From: Corallibacter vietnamensis | GTDB taxonomy: Bacteria; Bacteroidota; Bacteroidia; Flavobacteriales; Flavobacteriaceae | Reading direction: 5' to 3' | NCBI RefSeq assembly: GCF_039537875.1 | Contig: NZ_BAABBI010000002.1 | Coordinates: forward strand, 397,873-461,872 | DNA length: 64,000 nt | Shown here: positions 54,893-62,669 of the stretch, in pieces | How positions within the stretch are numbered: position 1 is the stretch's first letter | Layout of the letters: each line of letters starts with the position of its first letter | Notes under the pieces: model-generated | The model's database searches: none | What the model saw: only the letters and a program-made list of their open reading frames with translations | Told to the model about the DNA's origin: nothing | Translations under genes and position numbers: made by a program

Positions 54893-54908
54893 TACCAAAC
54901 GTTTGGTA
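54893..54908. promoter_or_regulatory. Operator palindrome before the first TetR gene
   Basis: TACCAAACGTTTGGTA is a perfect 16-base palindrome. It covers the TTTG of the likely -33 box, so binding of the TetR protein would block its own promoter. A related palindrome lies before the next gene at 55521. Confidence 0.75.
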
Positions 54909-54924
54909 ATTAAATAATTTTAGC

Positions 54925-54932
54925 TATATTTG
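54925..54932 (+). promoter_or_regulatory. -7 box TATATTTG of the first TetR gene
   Basis: It matches TAnnTTTG, 19 bases after TTG within the operator and 4 bases before the ATG at 54937. The mRNA is probably leaderless. Confidence 0.7.
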
Positions 54933-54936
54933 CACT

Positions 54937-55500
54937 ATGAGACCACAAAAAGTATTAGACATTGAAATATTAAAAGGATTAACTAAGGTTTTTCGTGCCA
55001 AAGGATATGAAGGTGCTAGCTTAAAAGAGTTATCAGAAGCAACAGGTTTAAAAAAAGCTAGCCTATATCATAGATTTCCAAACGGAAAACAGGAAATGGC
55101 TGACGCAGTATTGAATCATTTAGATCAATGGGTTAATGAAAATATTTTTCAATCTCTTTCAAATACTGATTTTGAGCCAAAAATTAGATTAAAAAATGCA
55201 TTAAATGAAATAAGTACTTTATACGATGGCGGAAATGAAACCTGTATTTTCCGAGCGCTTTCAATGCAAGGAGGTATTGAGTTGTTCGAGAAACAAATTA
55301 ATAAAGGAATGACTGACTGGCTTTCTGCTTTTAAAGAAATTGGAATCGCATTAAACCTAAGTCCTAAAGAAGCTGAACAAAAAGCATTGCAGGTATTAAT
55401 TGATATACAAGGCAGTCTAATTGTCACTAAAGGATTAGGAGATATTTCAATTTTCGAAAAAACGCTTCAAAATATTGAGTACAACTATTTAAACGAATAA
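54937..55500 (+). CDS. TetR/AcrR-family regulator (cassette 2)
   Basis: 187 residues. The helix-turn-helix GLTKVFRAKGYEGASLKELSEATGLKKASLYHRFPNGKQEMADAVLNHL is typical TetR; the rest is the ligand domain with no recognisable pocket. It should repress itself and the two genes after it through TACCAAACGTTTGGTA and TACCGAATGTTCGGTA. First of three genes in one cassette. Confidence 0.92.
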   Translation: MRPQKVLDIEILKGLTKVFRAKGYEGASLKELSEATGLKKASLYHRFPNGKQEMADAVLNHLDQWVNENIFQSLSNTDFEPKIRLKNALNEISTLYDGGNETCIFRALSMQGGIELFEKQINKGMTDWLSAFKEIGIALNLSPKEAEQKALQVLIDIQGSLIVTKGLGDISIFEKTLQNIEYNYLNE

Positions 55501-55520
55501 AAAAATTTACTTACATATTA

Positions 55521-55536
55521 TACCGAATGTTCGGTA
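55521..55536. promoter_or_regulatory. Second TetR-type operator before the DUF1348 gene
   Basis: TACCGAATGTTCGGTA matches its reverse complement at 14 of 16 bases and resembles the operator at 54893. It lies 15 bases before ATG at 55552, placing it between the repressor gene and the enzymes. Confidence 0.65.
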
Positions 55537-55551
55537 ACTAAAATTTTAATT

Positions 55552-55959
55552 ATGAAAAAATATCCAATACCGCCTTTCAACGAAGAAACGGCAAAACAAA
55601 AAGTTCAAATGGCAGAAGATGCATGGAATAGTCAAGACCCTATAACTGTATCTATGGCATATACCGAAGATACCGAATGGAGAAACCGAACCAGTTTTAT
55701 CAATGGTCGTAAGGAAGTTCAGGAATTTTTAAAAAACAAATGGCTTAATGAACGTAACTATAAACTAAAAAAAGAACTTTGGGGCTTTAGAAATAATCGC
55801 ATGGCTGTAAGATTCGAATATGAATATCAAAACAAAGAAGGACAATGGTATCGAGCCTATGGCAATGAAAATTGGGAGTTTGATGAAAACGGATTAATGC
55901 AAAAAAGATTTGCAAGTATTAATGATTTAGAAATAAAAGAATCTGAACGAAAACTTTAA
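55552..55959 (+). CDS. DUF1348/SnoaL-like (NTF2-fold) protein (cassette 2)
   Basis: 135 residues. PPFNEETAKQKVQMAEDAWNSQDP, YTEDTEWRNRTSFINGRKEVQEFLKNKW and YEYQNKEGQWYRAYGNENWEFDENGLMQKRFASIND are the NTF2-fold core of DUF1348. It probably forms a hydrophobic pocket for a small molecule. Encoded 12 bases before the hydrolase gene, so the two act on related compounds. Confidence 0.85.
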   Translation: MKKYPIPPFNEETAKQKVQMAEDAWNSQDPITVSMAYTEDTEWRNRTSFINGRKEVQEFLKNKWLNERNYKLKKELWGFRNNRMAVRFEYEYQNKEGQWYRAYGNENWEFDENGLMQKRFASINDLEIKESERKL

Positions 55960-55971
55960 ATATACAACACA

Positions 55972-56949
55972 ATGAAAAAATTAAACTTAGCATATCTATT
56001 AATCTTGACACTAATAGTTTCTTGTCAAGAAAAATCAAGTACCAAAAAAAACAAAGAAACATTAACAATACAAATTAAAAAAACAATGAATCCAATACAT
56101 TACAAAACTAAAAGTATTAACGGTGTAAACATAGCTTATAGAGAGGCAGGAGACAGTAAAAATCCTACGCTTGTTTTGCTGCATGGTTTTCCTTCATCTT
56201 CACACCAATATAGAAAAGTCTTAAATCAACTTTCTAATGAATATCACCTAATAGCACCAGATTATCCTGGTTTTGGAAATAGTGATTTTCCTTCCGCTAA
56301 TGATTATGAATACACGTTTGACAATATTGCCAAAACCATAAATTCGTTTTTAGAATTAAAAGAAATCAAACGCTATGCATTAATGATTCAGGATTATGGC
56401 GCACCAATTGGTTTTAGAATTGCCACCGCACATCCTGAAAGAGTTACCGCAATAATTAATCAAAATGGTAATGCCTATGAAGAAGGACTTGGAGAAGCTT
56501 GGAAAGACATTAGAGCTTTTTGGGCTGATAGGAATGAAAAAACAGAAAATGCACTATTACCAGCTTTCTCTTTAGAAGGTTTAGAATGGCAATACACACA
56601 TGGAACTAGAAACCCAGAAAATGTAAATCCGGATACTTGGCATTTAGATTACTTAAGATTATCTAGACCCAATGCTCATGCCGTAAATATTGATTTGTTT
56701 TATGATTATCAAAACAATTTAAAATTATATCCAAAATGGCAACAATACTTAAGAGATAACCAACCACCTTTATTAATTGTTTGGGGAAAAAACGATGAGT
56801 TTTTTCCTGAAAGTGGAGCAGAAGCCTTTAAAAAAGATGTGAAAGACATAGATTATAATATTTATGACACAGGCCACTTTGCCTTGGAAGAAGATGGTGA
56901 TAAAATTATTAACAAAATGAGAGAATTCATGAAGAAAACATTGAAATAG
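55972..56949 (+). CDS. Alpha/beta hydrolase lipoprotein, epoxide hydrolase/haloalkane dehalogenase type (cassette 2)
   Basis: 325 residues. Signal peptide with lipobox LIVSC (Cys18). Then LVLLHGFPSSSHQYRKVL (oxyanion region), LIAPDYPGFGNSDFP, the nucleophile motif MIQDYGAPIGFRIA with Asp rather than Ser, and DTGHFALEED with the catalytic His. An Asp nucleophile points to epoxide hydrolases or haloalkane dehalogenases. It should act at or outside the inner membrane. Last gene of the cassette. Confidence 0.88.
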   Translation: MKKLNLAYLLILTLIVSCQEKSSTKKNKETLTIQIKKTMNPIHYKTKSINGVNIAYREAGDSKNPTLVLLHGFPSSSHQYRKVLNQLSNEYHLIAPDYPGFGNSDFPSANDYEYTFDNIAKTINSFLELKEIKRYALMIQDYGAPIGFRIATAHPERVTAIINQNGNAYEEGLGEAWKDIRAFWADRNEKTENALLPAFSLEGLEWQYTHGTRNPENVNPDTWHLDYLRLSRPNAHAVNIDLFYDYQNNLKLYPKWQQYLRDNQPPLLIVWGKNDEFFPESGAEAFKKDVKDIDYNIYDTGHFALEEDGDKIINKMREFMKKTLK

Positions 56950-56950
56950 C

Positions 56951-57090
56951 CAGTTGCTAATAATGTATAAAAATAATAGCGGTTTGGGTGTATAATCAAA
57001 CCGCTATTATTGTTTAATTAAGTATATTGTTATCCGTAAAGTAAGTACTTATTAATTCGCTACTATTCTTACACAAACTCGTTACCCACA
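56951..57090 (+). other. attC-like site between cassettes 2 and 3
   Basis: Arm 1 (from about 56958) reads CTAATAATGTATAAAAA then TAATAGCGG; the second arm (57059-57088) reads CGCTACTATTCTTACACAAA then CTCGTTACCC, whose reverse complement matches. The spacer between core and arm is 2-3 nt in arm 1 and 5-6 nt in arm 2. An inner perfect hairpin AATAATAGCGGTTTG / CAAACCGCTATTATT lies at 56972-57011. The end core of cassette 2 has AAT where AAC is expected, so it is a decayed site. Confidence 0.8.
57082..57090 (+). other. Start core of cassette 3 (GTTACCCAC)
   Basis: Exact reverse complement of GTGGGTAAC at 59000-59008, the end core of the same cassette; extending the comparison gives 13 of 14 matches. 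Confidence 0.85.
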
Positions 57091-57132
57091 ATATAAAATC
57101 ACTACCAGTTCCACAAAAAAAATCATAATAAT

Positions 57133-57150
57133 TTGGAACAATCATTCCAA
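57133..57150. promoter_or_regulatory. Operator palindrome before the second TetR gene
   Basis: TTGGAACAATCATTCCAA has outer arms TTGGAA and TTCCAA that pair exactly. It overlaps the -33 region of the TATATTTG promoter at 57157. Confidence 0.65.
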
Positions 57151-57156
57151 TTGTTA

Positions 57157-57164
57157 TATATTTG
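57157..57164 (+). promoter_or_regulatory. -7 box TATATTTG of the second TetR gene
   Basis: It matches TAnnTTTG, 21 bases after TTG of the operator and 4 bases before the GTG at 57169; the mRNA is probably leaderless. Confidence 0.7.
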
Positions 57165-57168
57165 CAAC

Positions 57169-57726
57169 GTGAATAAAAAACAAACCATATTAGCATCTGC
57201 ACTCCAACTACTTGTAGAAAAAGGAGTTCATAATACTCCAATGTCTGCTATTGGCAAAGCGGCAAAAACTGGAATGGGAACTATTTATAACTATTTCCCA
57301 AACAAAGAAGCCTTAATTAATGAAATTTACACAGATATAAAAAAACAGGAAAAATTGCTCTTTGAGAATTTTGAATCGGATAAGCCAATCAAAACTCAAT
57401 TTGAAAGCTATTTTACTATTGCTGTTACTTTCTTCATTAACAATCCTAACTATTTCCGATTTATGGAGCAACTACAAGCATCTCCTATTATAACGGAAAA
57501 TAGCAAAGAAGAAGGTCGGAAATCTATTACTCCTGTTTTTGAACTTTTAATGTTGGGAAAACAACAACGCATTATCAAAAACATTGACATTGAAGAAATC
57601 TTAATGTTCATAGGTGGAGCTATTTTATCCTATTTAAGATGGTATTTTAATCAAACACAAACAGAGAAAAAACAAGCTTCCCTTAAAAATCAAGTAACAA
57701 TGGTTTGGGACGCCATCAAAGAATAA
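57169..57726 (+). CDS. TetR/AcrR-family regulator (cassette 3)
   Basis: 185 residues from GTG at 57169; the upstream TTG at 57133 lies inside the operator and before the promoter box, so it is excluded. Helix-turn-helix NKKQTILASALQLLVEKGVHNTPMSAIGKAAKTGMGTIYNYFPNKEALINEIY. The ligand domain holds FMEQLQASPII. It should repress itself and the SDR gene through two palindromes. First of three genes in the cassette. Confidence 0.92.
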   Translation: MNKKQTILASALQLLVEKGVHNTPMSAIGKAAKTGMGTIYNYFPNKEALINEIYTDIKKQEKLLFENFESDKPIKTQFESYFTIAVTFFINNPNYFRFMEQLQASPIITENSKEEGRKSITPVFELLMLGKQQRIIKNIDIEEILMFIGGAILSYLRWYFNQTQTEKKQASLKNQVTMVWDAIKE

Positions 57727-57745
57727 AAAAAATTTATCAATAACT

Positions 57746-57765
57746 TGGAATGAACGTTCGTTCCA
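57746..57765. promoter_or_regulatory. TetR-type operator before the SDR gene
   Basis: TGGAATGAACGTTCGTTCCA is a 20-base palindrome with one mismatch per half. It lies between the regulator stop and the ATG at 57779. Confidence 0.75.
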
Positions 57766-57778
57766 TAAAATAACAATT

Positions 57779-58639
57779 ATGACGAAAAATGTATTAATCA
57801 CAGGAACATCAACAGGCGTAGGATTTGAAAGTGCTATTCTATTCGCCAAAAACAACTACAAAGTTTACGCTACAATGCGAAATCTTGAAAAATCGGAAAA
57901 ACTTAAACAGAAAATTCAGGAAGAAAATCTGAATATAGAAATACTCCCTTTAGATGTAACTAAAATAGATTCAATAGAATCAGCCGTAAAAACTATTATA
58001 GAAAAAGATGGAAAAATAGATATTTTAGTGAACAACGCAGGTGCTGGTTTTGCGAAAACAACAGAGCAAGCTTCTGAGGAAGAAATTAGATGGGTTACTG
58101 ACGTAAATTATCACGGAGTTGTATTTTGCACACAAGCCGTACTGCCTTATATGAGAAAACAAAAATCTGGTCAGATCATTAGTATTACCTCAGTAGGTGG
58201 TTTAGTAGGACAACCTTTTAACGAATTATACTGTGGTGCTAAGTTTGCAGTAGAAGGTTTTATGGAAGGTCTTGCAGCCTATGTTACTGATGCCTTTAAT
58301 ATTAAGATTACTTGTGTTGAACCAGGTGGAATAGCTACAGAATTTATGACTTCTGCTATTGAAAAATCTGCGACTGAAGGACAATTTGCAACTGGTGAAT
58401 ACTTACCAATATTTGAAAGATATATGGCAGGAAATCAAAAAAGAGCAAATGAGGGCAAAGAGCAAGTTTATCAAACAGGTTTAGAAGTAGCAGAAGTTAC
58501 TTTTGGTATCGCTCAAAACGAAAATCCACCTTTAAGAATCAGAACTTCAAAATGGGCAGAAGATTTTTGTGAGCTAAAAACAAAAGCTGACCCAGATGGC
58601 ACTAAATTGGTGAAACAAATTACTGATAGTTTTTTATAG
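57779..58639 (+). CDS. Short-chain dehydrogenase/reductase (cassette 3)
   Basis: 286 residues. VLITGTSTGVGFESA binds NAD(P) (TGxxxGxG), LVNNAGAGFAKT is the NNAG motif, and ITSVGGLVGQPFNELYCGAKFAVEGFMEGL holds the catalytic Ser, Tyr and Lys. Substrate unknown; TetR-controlled SDRs often act on aldehydes or toxic carbonyls. Encoded 1 base before the DoxX-like gene. Confidence 0.92.
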   Translation: MTKNVLITGTSTGVGFESAILFAKNNYKVYATMRNLEKSEKLKQKIQEENLNIEILPLDVTKIDSIESAVKTIIEKDGKIDILVNNAGAGFAKTTEQASEEEIRWVTDVNYHGVVFCTQAVLPYMRKQKSGQIISITSVGGLVGQPFNELYCGAKFAVEGFMEGLAAYVTDAFNIKITCVEPGGIATEFMTSAIEKSATEGQFATGEYLPIFERYMAGNQKRANEGKEQVYQTGLEVAEVTFGIAQNENPPLRIRTSKWAEDFCELKTKADPDGTKLVKQITDSFL

Positions 58640-58640
58640 T

Positions 58641-58994
58641 ATGAAAGCTATTTATTGGTCTTCAACAGTAATTATATCAGCTTTCCTTTTCTTAAGTTCT
58701 TATAGTTATGTATTCAGTAAAAGCACAATTCAAGGGATTAAAGCTTTAGGTTTTCCTGATTTTTTCAGGATAGAATTGGCTATTTTAAAATTGTTAGCTG
58801 CAATAATATTACTAGTACCTTTTGCTTCTTTGCAACTAAAAGAATGGACTTATGCCGGTGTTGGTTTATTTTTAATAACGGCTTTAACCGCGCATATCAA
58901 ACATAAGGATTCTATCTTTATTATGCTTTTACTTATAATACTTATGGGAATTCTAATAATATCAAACATATATATGAACAAGATTTTCACATAA
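58641..58994 (+). CDS. DoxX-like four-helix membrane protein (cassette 3)
   Basis: 117 residues with four membrane helices. ALGFPDFFRIELAILKLLAAIILLVPF is the DoxX_2 signature. Such proteins are small membrane partners of redox enzymes. Starts one base after the SDR stop, ends 5 bases before the end core of the cassette. Confidence 0.85.
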   Translation: MKAIYWSSTVIISAFLFLSSYSYVFSKSTIQGIKALGFPDFFRIELAILKLLAAIILLVPFASLQLKEWTYAGVGLFLITALTAHIKHKDSIFIMLLLIILMGILIISNIYMNKIFT

Positions 58995-58999
58995 ATACT

Positions 59000-59135
59000 G
59001 TGGGTAACAACGTATATGAAAAATAGCGGTTTAAGTGCTTAAACAAAAGAAAATTAATAAATTAGAGGTCTATTATAATCCGAAAAGTTAGTGCTTAAAA
59101 TCCGCTACTTTTTCATATACTAACCGTTGTAAAAC
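59000..59135 (+). other. attC-like site between cassettes 3 and 4, the clearest one
   Basis: End core GTGGGTAAC (59000-59008), 3-nt spacer AAC, arm GTATATGAAAAATAGCGG. Distal arm CCGCTACTTTTTCATATAC at 59102-59120, 5-nt spacer TAACC, then start core GTTGTAAAAC (59126-59135). The arms pair over 17 bases with one extra unpaired base and the 3/5 spacer asymmetry. About 130 bp long, like Vibrio attC sites. This matches the bulged hairpin that integron integrase uses. Confidence 0.88.
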
Positions 59136-59149
59136 ATATTCCAAGACCA

Positions 59150-59905
59150 ATGAAACAAACAATATTTATAACTTTATTTATGTTTTCATTATTTACTTTC
59201 GGACAAGAATTGACTGATAAGGAATTGATTGGTAAATCTATAGAGTTTTTAAAAGTTAACGAAAAAGATTTATTAATAGAAAAAGTAACTTTAAAGACTT
59301 TCCCGAAAGAAAAAACTATTATTGTCCTACCTATTATAACGAACAGATATAATGAATGCGACTATTGTTACGATATTGACAATAATATTCTGATTTGGAA
59401 TAAAAAATCAAAATCATTTGAAGCAAATTACACTAAAAAAGCCGAATGGACTTCAGATGCCGTTTATTTAAGTTCACTAAAAATCGATACTGCTCCTTAT
59501 TATTTGAATAAAAACATTCGAGCTTTTGGATTAAGATATTCTTATAGTGGAAGTTCAAGAGTAAATCCTTATGACAGTGAAATAATTAATTTATATTACC
59601 CAAAAGGCAACGAAATAATTGAGGTTTTGAACAATTTTGAACTAGAAAATACTACTGGAGAAAATAATGGAACTTGTGAAAATGCATCTTTTGAAACTTC
59701 AAAGAGTATTTTAATTATGAATGATAAATTTGAAAATAAATTAAATGACATAACAATTAAGACAAATATTAAAAATTATACTTTTGATTCAGAATGTGAC
59801 AAAGAGATTGTTAAAAGTGAAAGTACTAAATCGGAAATATTAATATTTGACAAAAAAGAAAAAAAATACGTTTTACAACAAAGTACTGTGGTAAAAAACA
59901 AGTAA
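59150..59905 (+). CDS. Cassette 4 protein: exported, unidentified
   Basis: 251 residues with a signal peptide (MKQTIFITLFMFSLFTFGQ). The body is beta-rich with ECDYCYD and several Tyr/Ser motifs; no known fold. The final residues (STVVKNK) are encoded by the downstream boundary repeat, so the last residues are boundary-encoded. Its cassette is bounded by GTTGTAAAAC and GTTTTACAAC, an exact 10-base pair. Confidence 0.7.
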   Translation: MKQTIFITLFMFSLFTFGQELTDKELIGKSIEFLKVNEKDLLIEKVTLKTFPKEKTIIVLPIITNRYNECDYCYDIDNNILIWNKKSKSFEANYTKKAEWTSDAVYLSSLKIDTAPYYLNKNIRAFGLRYSYSGSSRVNPYDSEIINLYYPKGNEIIEVLNNFELENTTGENNGTCENASFETSKSILIMNDKFENKLNDITIKTNIKNYTFDSECDKEIVKSESTKSEILIFDKKEKKYVLQQSTVVKNK

Positions 59906-59999
59906 AAACTAACTAATTTTTGGCTAAAGTACTTTTATAAGCATCATCATATATCAATCCTGATTTTGCTAATGAGAGCCTACTTACAAAAAATGCAAT
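59870..59999 (+). repeat. End core of cassette 4 plus copy 2 of the boundary repeat
   Basis: GTTTTACAAC then AAAGTACTGTGGTAAAAAAC; the match to the other copies runs to about 59990 and then joins an IS3 relic at ACAAAAAATGCAATT. Confidence 0.8.
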
Positions 60000-60117
60000 T
60001 AATTTATACAACGAAATAAGATTACATGTATCTTTAGACTATAAAACACCTAATATGGTATATAAATTATCAGCGTAAATCAATTTTTAACCTGTAGCCA
60101 TATTTCAGGACTAGACA
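59989..60117 (+). pseudogene. Second 3' relic of the same IS3-family element
   Basis: The frame gives KNAINLYNEIRLHVSLDYK and then TPNMVYKLSA with TAA at 60076-60078, and ends at GGACTAGACA (60108-60117). It is nearly identical to the relic ending at 54867, but begins at the fused junction with the boundary repeat. Confidence 0.78.
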
Positions 60118-60139
60118 CTTAGCCAAAACGTTGAGAAAC
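60118..60139 (+). other. Orphan second arm and start core of cassette 5
   Basis: CTTAGCC, a 5-nt spacer and core GTTGAGAAAC are the right half of an attC-like site (compare ACTTAGCC at 63340). Its matching left arm is missing and is replaced by the IS relic. Confidence 0.55.
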
Positions 60140-60200
60140 TAAGAGCTTAATGTAACAAATACTTTAATTGAGATACCAATAATTTAAAATCTAAAATCAA

Positions 60201-60389
60201 ATGAAAAAAATAACTAAAAGAAGAGCATTAATTTTATTATCAATTGGAATGCTTGTAATTGCAACTTCACAAATTGTATCTCATTTTTTTGAATTACCTG
60301 ATTTTGCGAAGGGTTCTTTTATCGGAATTGGAATCGGACTTTTAATTACTTCTTTAATTTTCGGAAATTTCAAAACTGTTCGTAATTAG
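60201..60389 (+). CDS. Cassette 5 protein: small membrane protein
   Basis: 62 residues, basic start (MKKITKRRALILL) and two membrane helices (LLSIGMLVIATSQIVSHF and SFIGIGIGLLITSLIFG). No family recognised. It has a stop 183 bases before the end core of the cassette, and the intervening sequence shows no gene. Confidence 0.6.
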   Translation: MKKITKRRALILLSIGMLVIATSQIVSHFFELPDFAKGSFIGIGIGLLITSLIFGNFKTVRN

Positions 60390-60572
60390 AATCGAACAAA
60401 AGCGGAATTTCATAAAATAGGCGGACAAAATAGAACTTTTTTTAAATTATACTGACCAAAATCAAACAGACAGAATTAAATATAAGCACAGAAATAATCT
60501 AAAGAATTATTTCGGAATCTGAATTTTAAAAAATATACGGAAACTAAAATATTATTAGTTACGAAAAAAACT
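60390..60572 (+). other. Gene-free stretch in cassette 5
   Basis: About 180 AT-rich bases with no frame of note and no clear hairpin; perhaps the eroded remains of a longer cassette. Confidence 0.4.
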
Positions 60573-60881
60573 GTTGCCAACAAAGTACTGTGGTAAAAAA
60601 CAAGTAAAAACCTATTAATTTTTCGCTAAAGTACTTTTATAAGCATCATCATATATCAATCCTGATTTTGCTAGTTTTCGCCTACTTACAAAAATTTACT
60701 AACGTACAGTTCGCACTTTGTGCTCGTGTCTTGCAGAATATTCTATTCAGTTTTTATTTACTACCAGCCCAATACACAAATAACCATAAAACCAGATCAG
60801 TTTTTAAGAATTTTAACTATTTTAGAGGTATAAACATAATATAGATAAACACACTAGTGTGTTTATACAATTGTTGTAAAC
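60573..60881 (+). repeat. Copy 3 of the boundary repeat with core sites
   Basis: GTTGCCAAC then the full repeat of about 297 bp from AAC (60579) to GTT (60875), ending in the start core GTTGTAAAC (60873-60881). It holds a perfect 22-base palindrome at 60845-60866 (core ACACACTAGTGTGT) just before the core. Nearly identical over its length to 62356-62653, differing at about ten bases. Confidence 0.85.
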
Positions 60882-60896
60882 AATGCCGAAAACCGA

Positions 60897-61589
60897 GTGA
60901 AATACTACATTGGAGCATATTATCTGATTAAACTAAAACCTGTCGAATATGGAACGATTAAAGGTTTAGAAATCTATACTTGTAGTCGTTGTATAAACGA
61001 ATCTTTTTTTGACTCTTGGTCAATTTCTTGGGCAACAACTGAAAAGAAAGAATTAAAAGAAACTAAACAAACTTTTAATCTGACTGATAAAAATGTTGAG
61101 GAAATACAAGTTTGGGCAGACAAAAAATTGGACGAAGAAAAACTTGGTTGGATAAATACGTTTTCGGACATAAAAACATTGACTGAATACAAAGAAAAGT
61201 TCTTTCCCAATGATTCTGAATTTGAAATATTAAGTATCAGCTTTCCCGAATCTGATTTGAGCGAAGCGTTGGAAATGACAAAACCGACTGAATCGAATAG
61301 CGGAGAAATTGGAATTTATAGCAAACTTAAAAACAAAGAACTCGATTTAGGAAAAGACGAGTTTTTAGGTTACGACATAATCGGAATTGAAATAAGCGGA
61401 GACTTCCATTCTTTTCATTGCAACGACTTGGCAAATGATTTAAAAGATAAGTTCGGACTTAAAATAAACGAATTTGGACTTTTTGAAAAAATTGAGAATT
61501 GGAATGAAATAAAGGAATTTATGAATGACCCAATGAACGCTGAATCTGTTCCTTGGTTTTACGTCAAAGTGAATAGAATAAAGAAATGA
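60897..61589 (+). CDS. Cassette 6 protein, unidentified
   Basis: 230 residues from a GTG at 60897. Soluble, acidic, with no signal peptide. YTCSRCINESFFDSW is a possible CxxC site; GYDIIGIEISGDFHSFHCNDLANDLKDKFGLKINEFGLFEKIENW is a compact alpha/beta segment. The layout recalls contact-inhibition or polymorphic-toxin immunity proteins, but that is a guess. Core pair GTTGTAAAC / GTTTACAAC, exact. Confidence 0.6.
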   Translation: MKYYIGAYYLIKLKPVEYGTIKGLEIYTCSRCINESFFDSWSISWATTEKKELKETKQTFNLTDKNVEEIQVWADKKLDEEKLGWINTFSDIKTLTEYKEKFFPNDSEFEILSISFPESDLSEALEMTKPTESNSGEIGIYSKLKNKELDLGKDEFLGYDIIGIEISGDFHSFHCNDLANDLKDKFGLKINEFGLFEKIENWNEIKEFMNDPMNAESVPWFYVKVNRIKK

Positions 61590-61598
61590 AAAAGCACA

Positions 61599-61800
61599 GT
61601 TTACAACAAGGGCTATAATCAATACGGGGTTTGGTGTTTAATCCAAAAGTTAGTGTATTTTTATAAAGTCCGCCAAATCTTTTTGATTTGGCTTTAAAAA
61701 TGAAAAATTAAAACAAAATAAAAAGTTTTGGCTAAGTGCTTAATCAGAAGTTAATCGCTTATTAACTTCCGTACTAATCATAGCCAAACCGTTACCCAAC
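61599..61800 (+). other. attC-like site between cassettes 6 and 7
   Basis: End core GTTTACAAC (61599-61607); arm GGGCTATAATCAATACGG (61610-61627); the distal arm CCGTACTAATCATAGCC (61769-61785) pairs with it at all but a few positions that are wobble or mismatch. The start core GTTACCCAAC follows at 61791-61800. Spacers are about 3 nt on the left and 5 nt on the right. The loop of about 140 bases includes CGCCAAATC/GATTTGGC. Confidence 0.82.
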
Positions 61801-61802
61801 AT

Positions 61803-62357
61803 TTGAAAAAACCACTCGAAATAGAAATTAACGATTACGAAAAGCCGATTAAGGAATTAATTGGAAAGACAATTTCTGATGTGAATTATTACGGAATTGA
61901 TTATGGAAAACCATTGTGGAATGAAACTGAATTTCACTCATTAGATTACGGAATTGAAATAATTTCGTCGGATAAAAATTCTTATTATTTTGTTTGGGGA
62001 AATGAATTTACTCAATATGATGTTAAGTTCAGAAAAGGAAATATTCTAACTGAATTTAGTGCTGAAAATGGAGTTAAAAAACATAACGTAAAGGAAAATC
62101 AAAACTGGACGGAATTAATTGGAAAAAAAATAAACGGAATTGAGAGTTTTTGGTCATTTTGGAATTTAATTAATGATAAAAAACGGAATTATTATCCACA
62201 AGGCGTGCGAATTGAATTTGAGAATGGAAAAGAAATATGGATTTCAGCACTTGAAATTAAAGAAAATGGAGCAATTGGAATGCAAGACCATTTGACAATT
62301 ATATTTGATAAACAAACAGCGGAAAAATATAAAATCGGAATAAAAAACGTTGGGTAA
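61803..62357 (+). CDS. Cassette 7 protein, unidentified
   Basis: 184 residues from TTG at 61803, two bases after the start core. Soluble; tandem-like half repeats ELIGKTISDVNYYGIDYG and ELIGKKINGIESFW. WGNEFTQYDVKF and YYPQGVRIEFENGKEIWISALEI suggest a beta-rich fold with two related halves. Its TAA lies inside the end core GTTGGGTAAC. Confidence 0.65.
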   Translation: MKKPLEIEINDYEKPIKELIGKTISDVNYYGIDYGKPLWNETEFHSLDYGIEIISSDKNSYYFVWGNEFTQYDVKFRKGNILTEFSAENGVKKHNVKENQNWTELIGKKINGIESFWSFWNLINDKKRNYYPQGVRIEFENGKEIWISALEIKENGAIGMQDHLTIIFDKQTAEKYKIGIKNVG

Positions 62358-62660
62358 CAAAGTACTGTGGTAAAAAACAAGTAAAAATCTATTAATTTTT
62401 GGCTAAAGTACTTTTATAAGCATCATCATATATCAATCCTGATTTTGCTAGTGAGAGCCTACTTACTAAAAATTTACTAACGTACAGTTCGCACTTCGTA
62501 CTCGTGTCTTGCAGAATATTCTATTCAGTTTTTATTTACTACCAGCCCAATACACAAATAACCATAAAACCAGATCAGTTTTTAAGAATTTTAACTATTT
62601 TAGAGGTATAAACATAATATAGATAAACACACTAGTGTGTTTATACAATTGTTGTGTTTA
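62349..62660 (+). repeat. Copy 4 of the boundary repeat with core sites
   Basis: GTTGGGTAAC (62349-62358) then the full repeat to GTTGTGTTTA (62651-62660). It contains the 22-base palindrome again at 62623-62644. No gene; about 300 bases long. Confidence 0.85.
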
Positions 62661-62669
62661 ATTTAAAAA

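Noticed and set aside
60579..62653. The 297-bp repeat as a complete insertion sequence or group II intron
   Set aside because: It has no transposase frame, no terminal inverted repeats with target duplications, and no intron domain V or reverse transcriptase that I can recognise. An origin from such an element is still possible.
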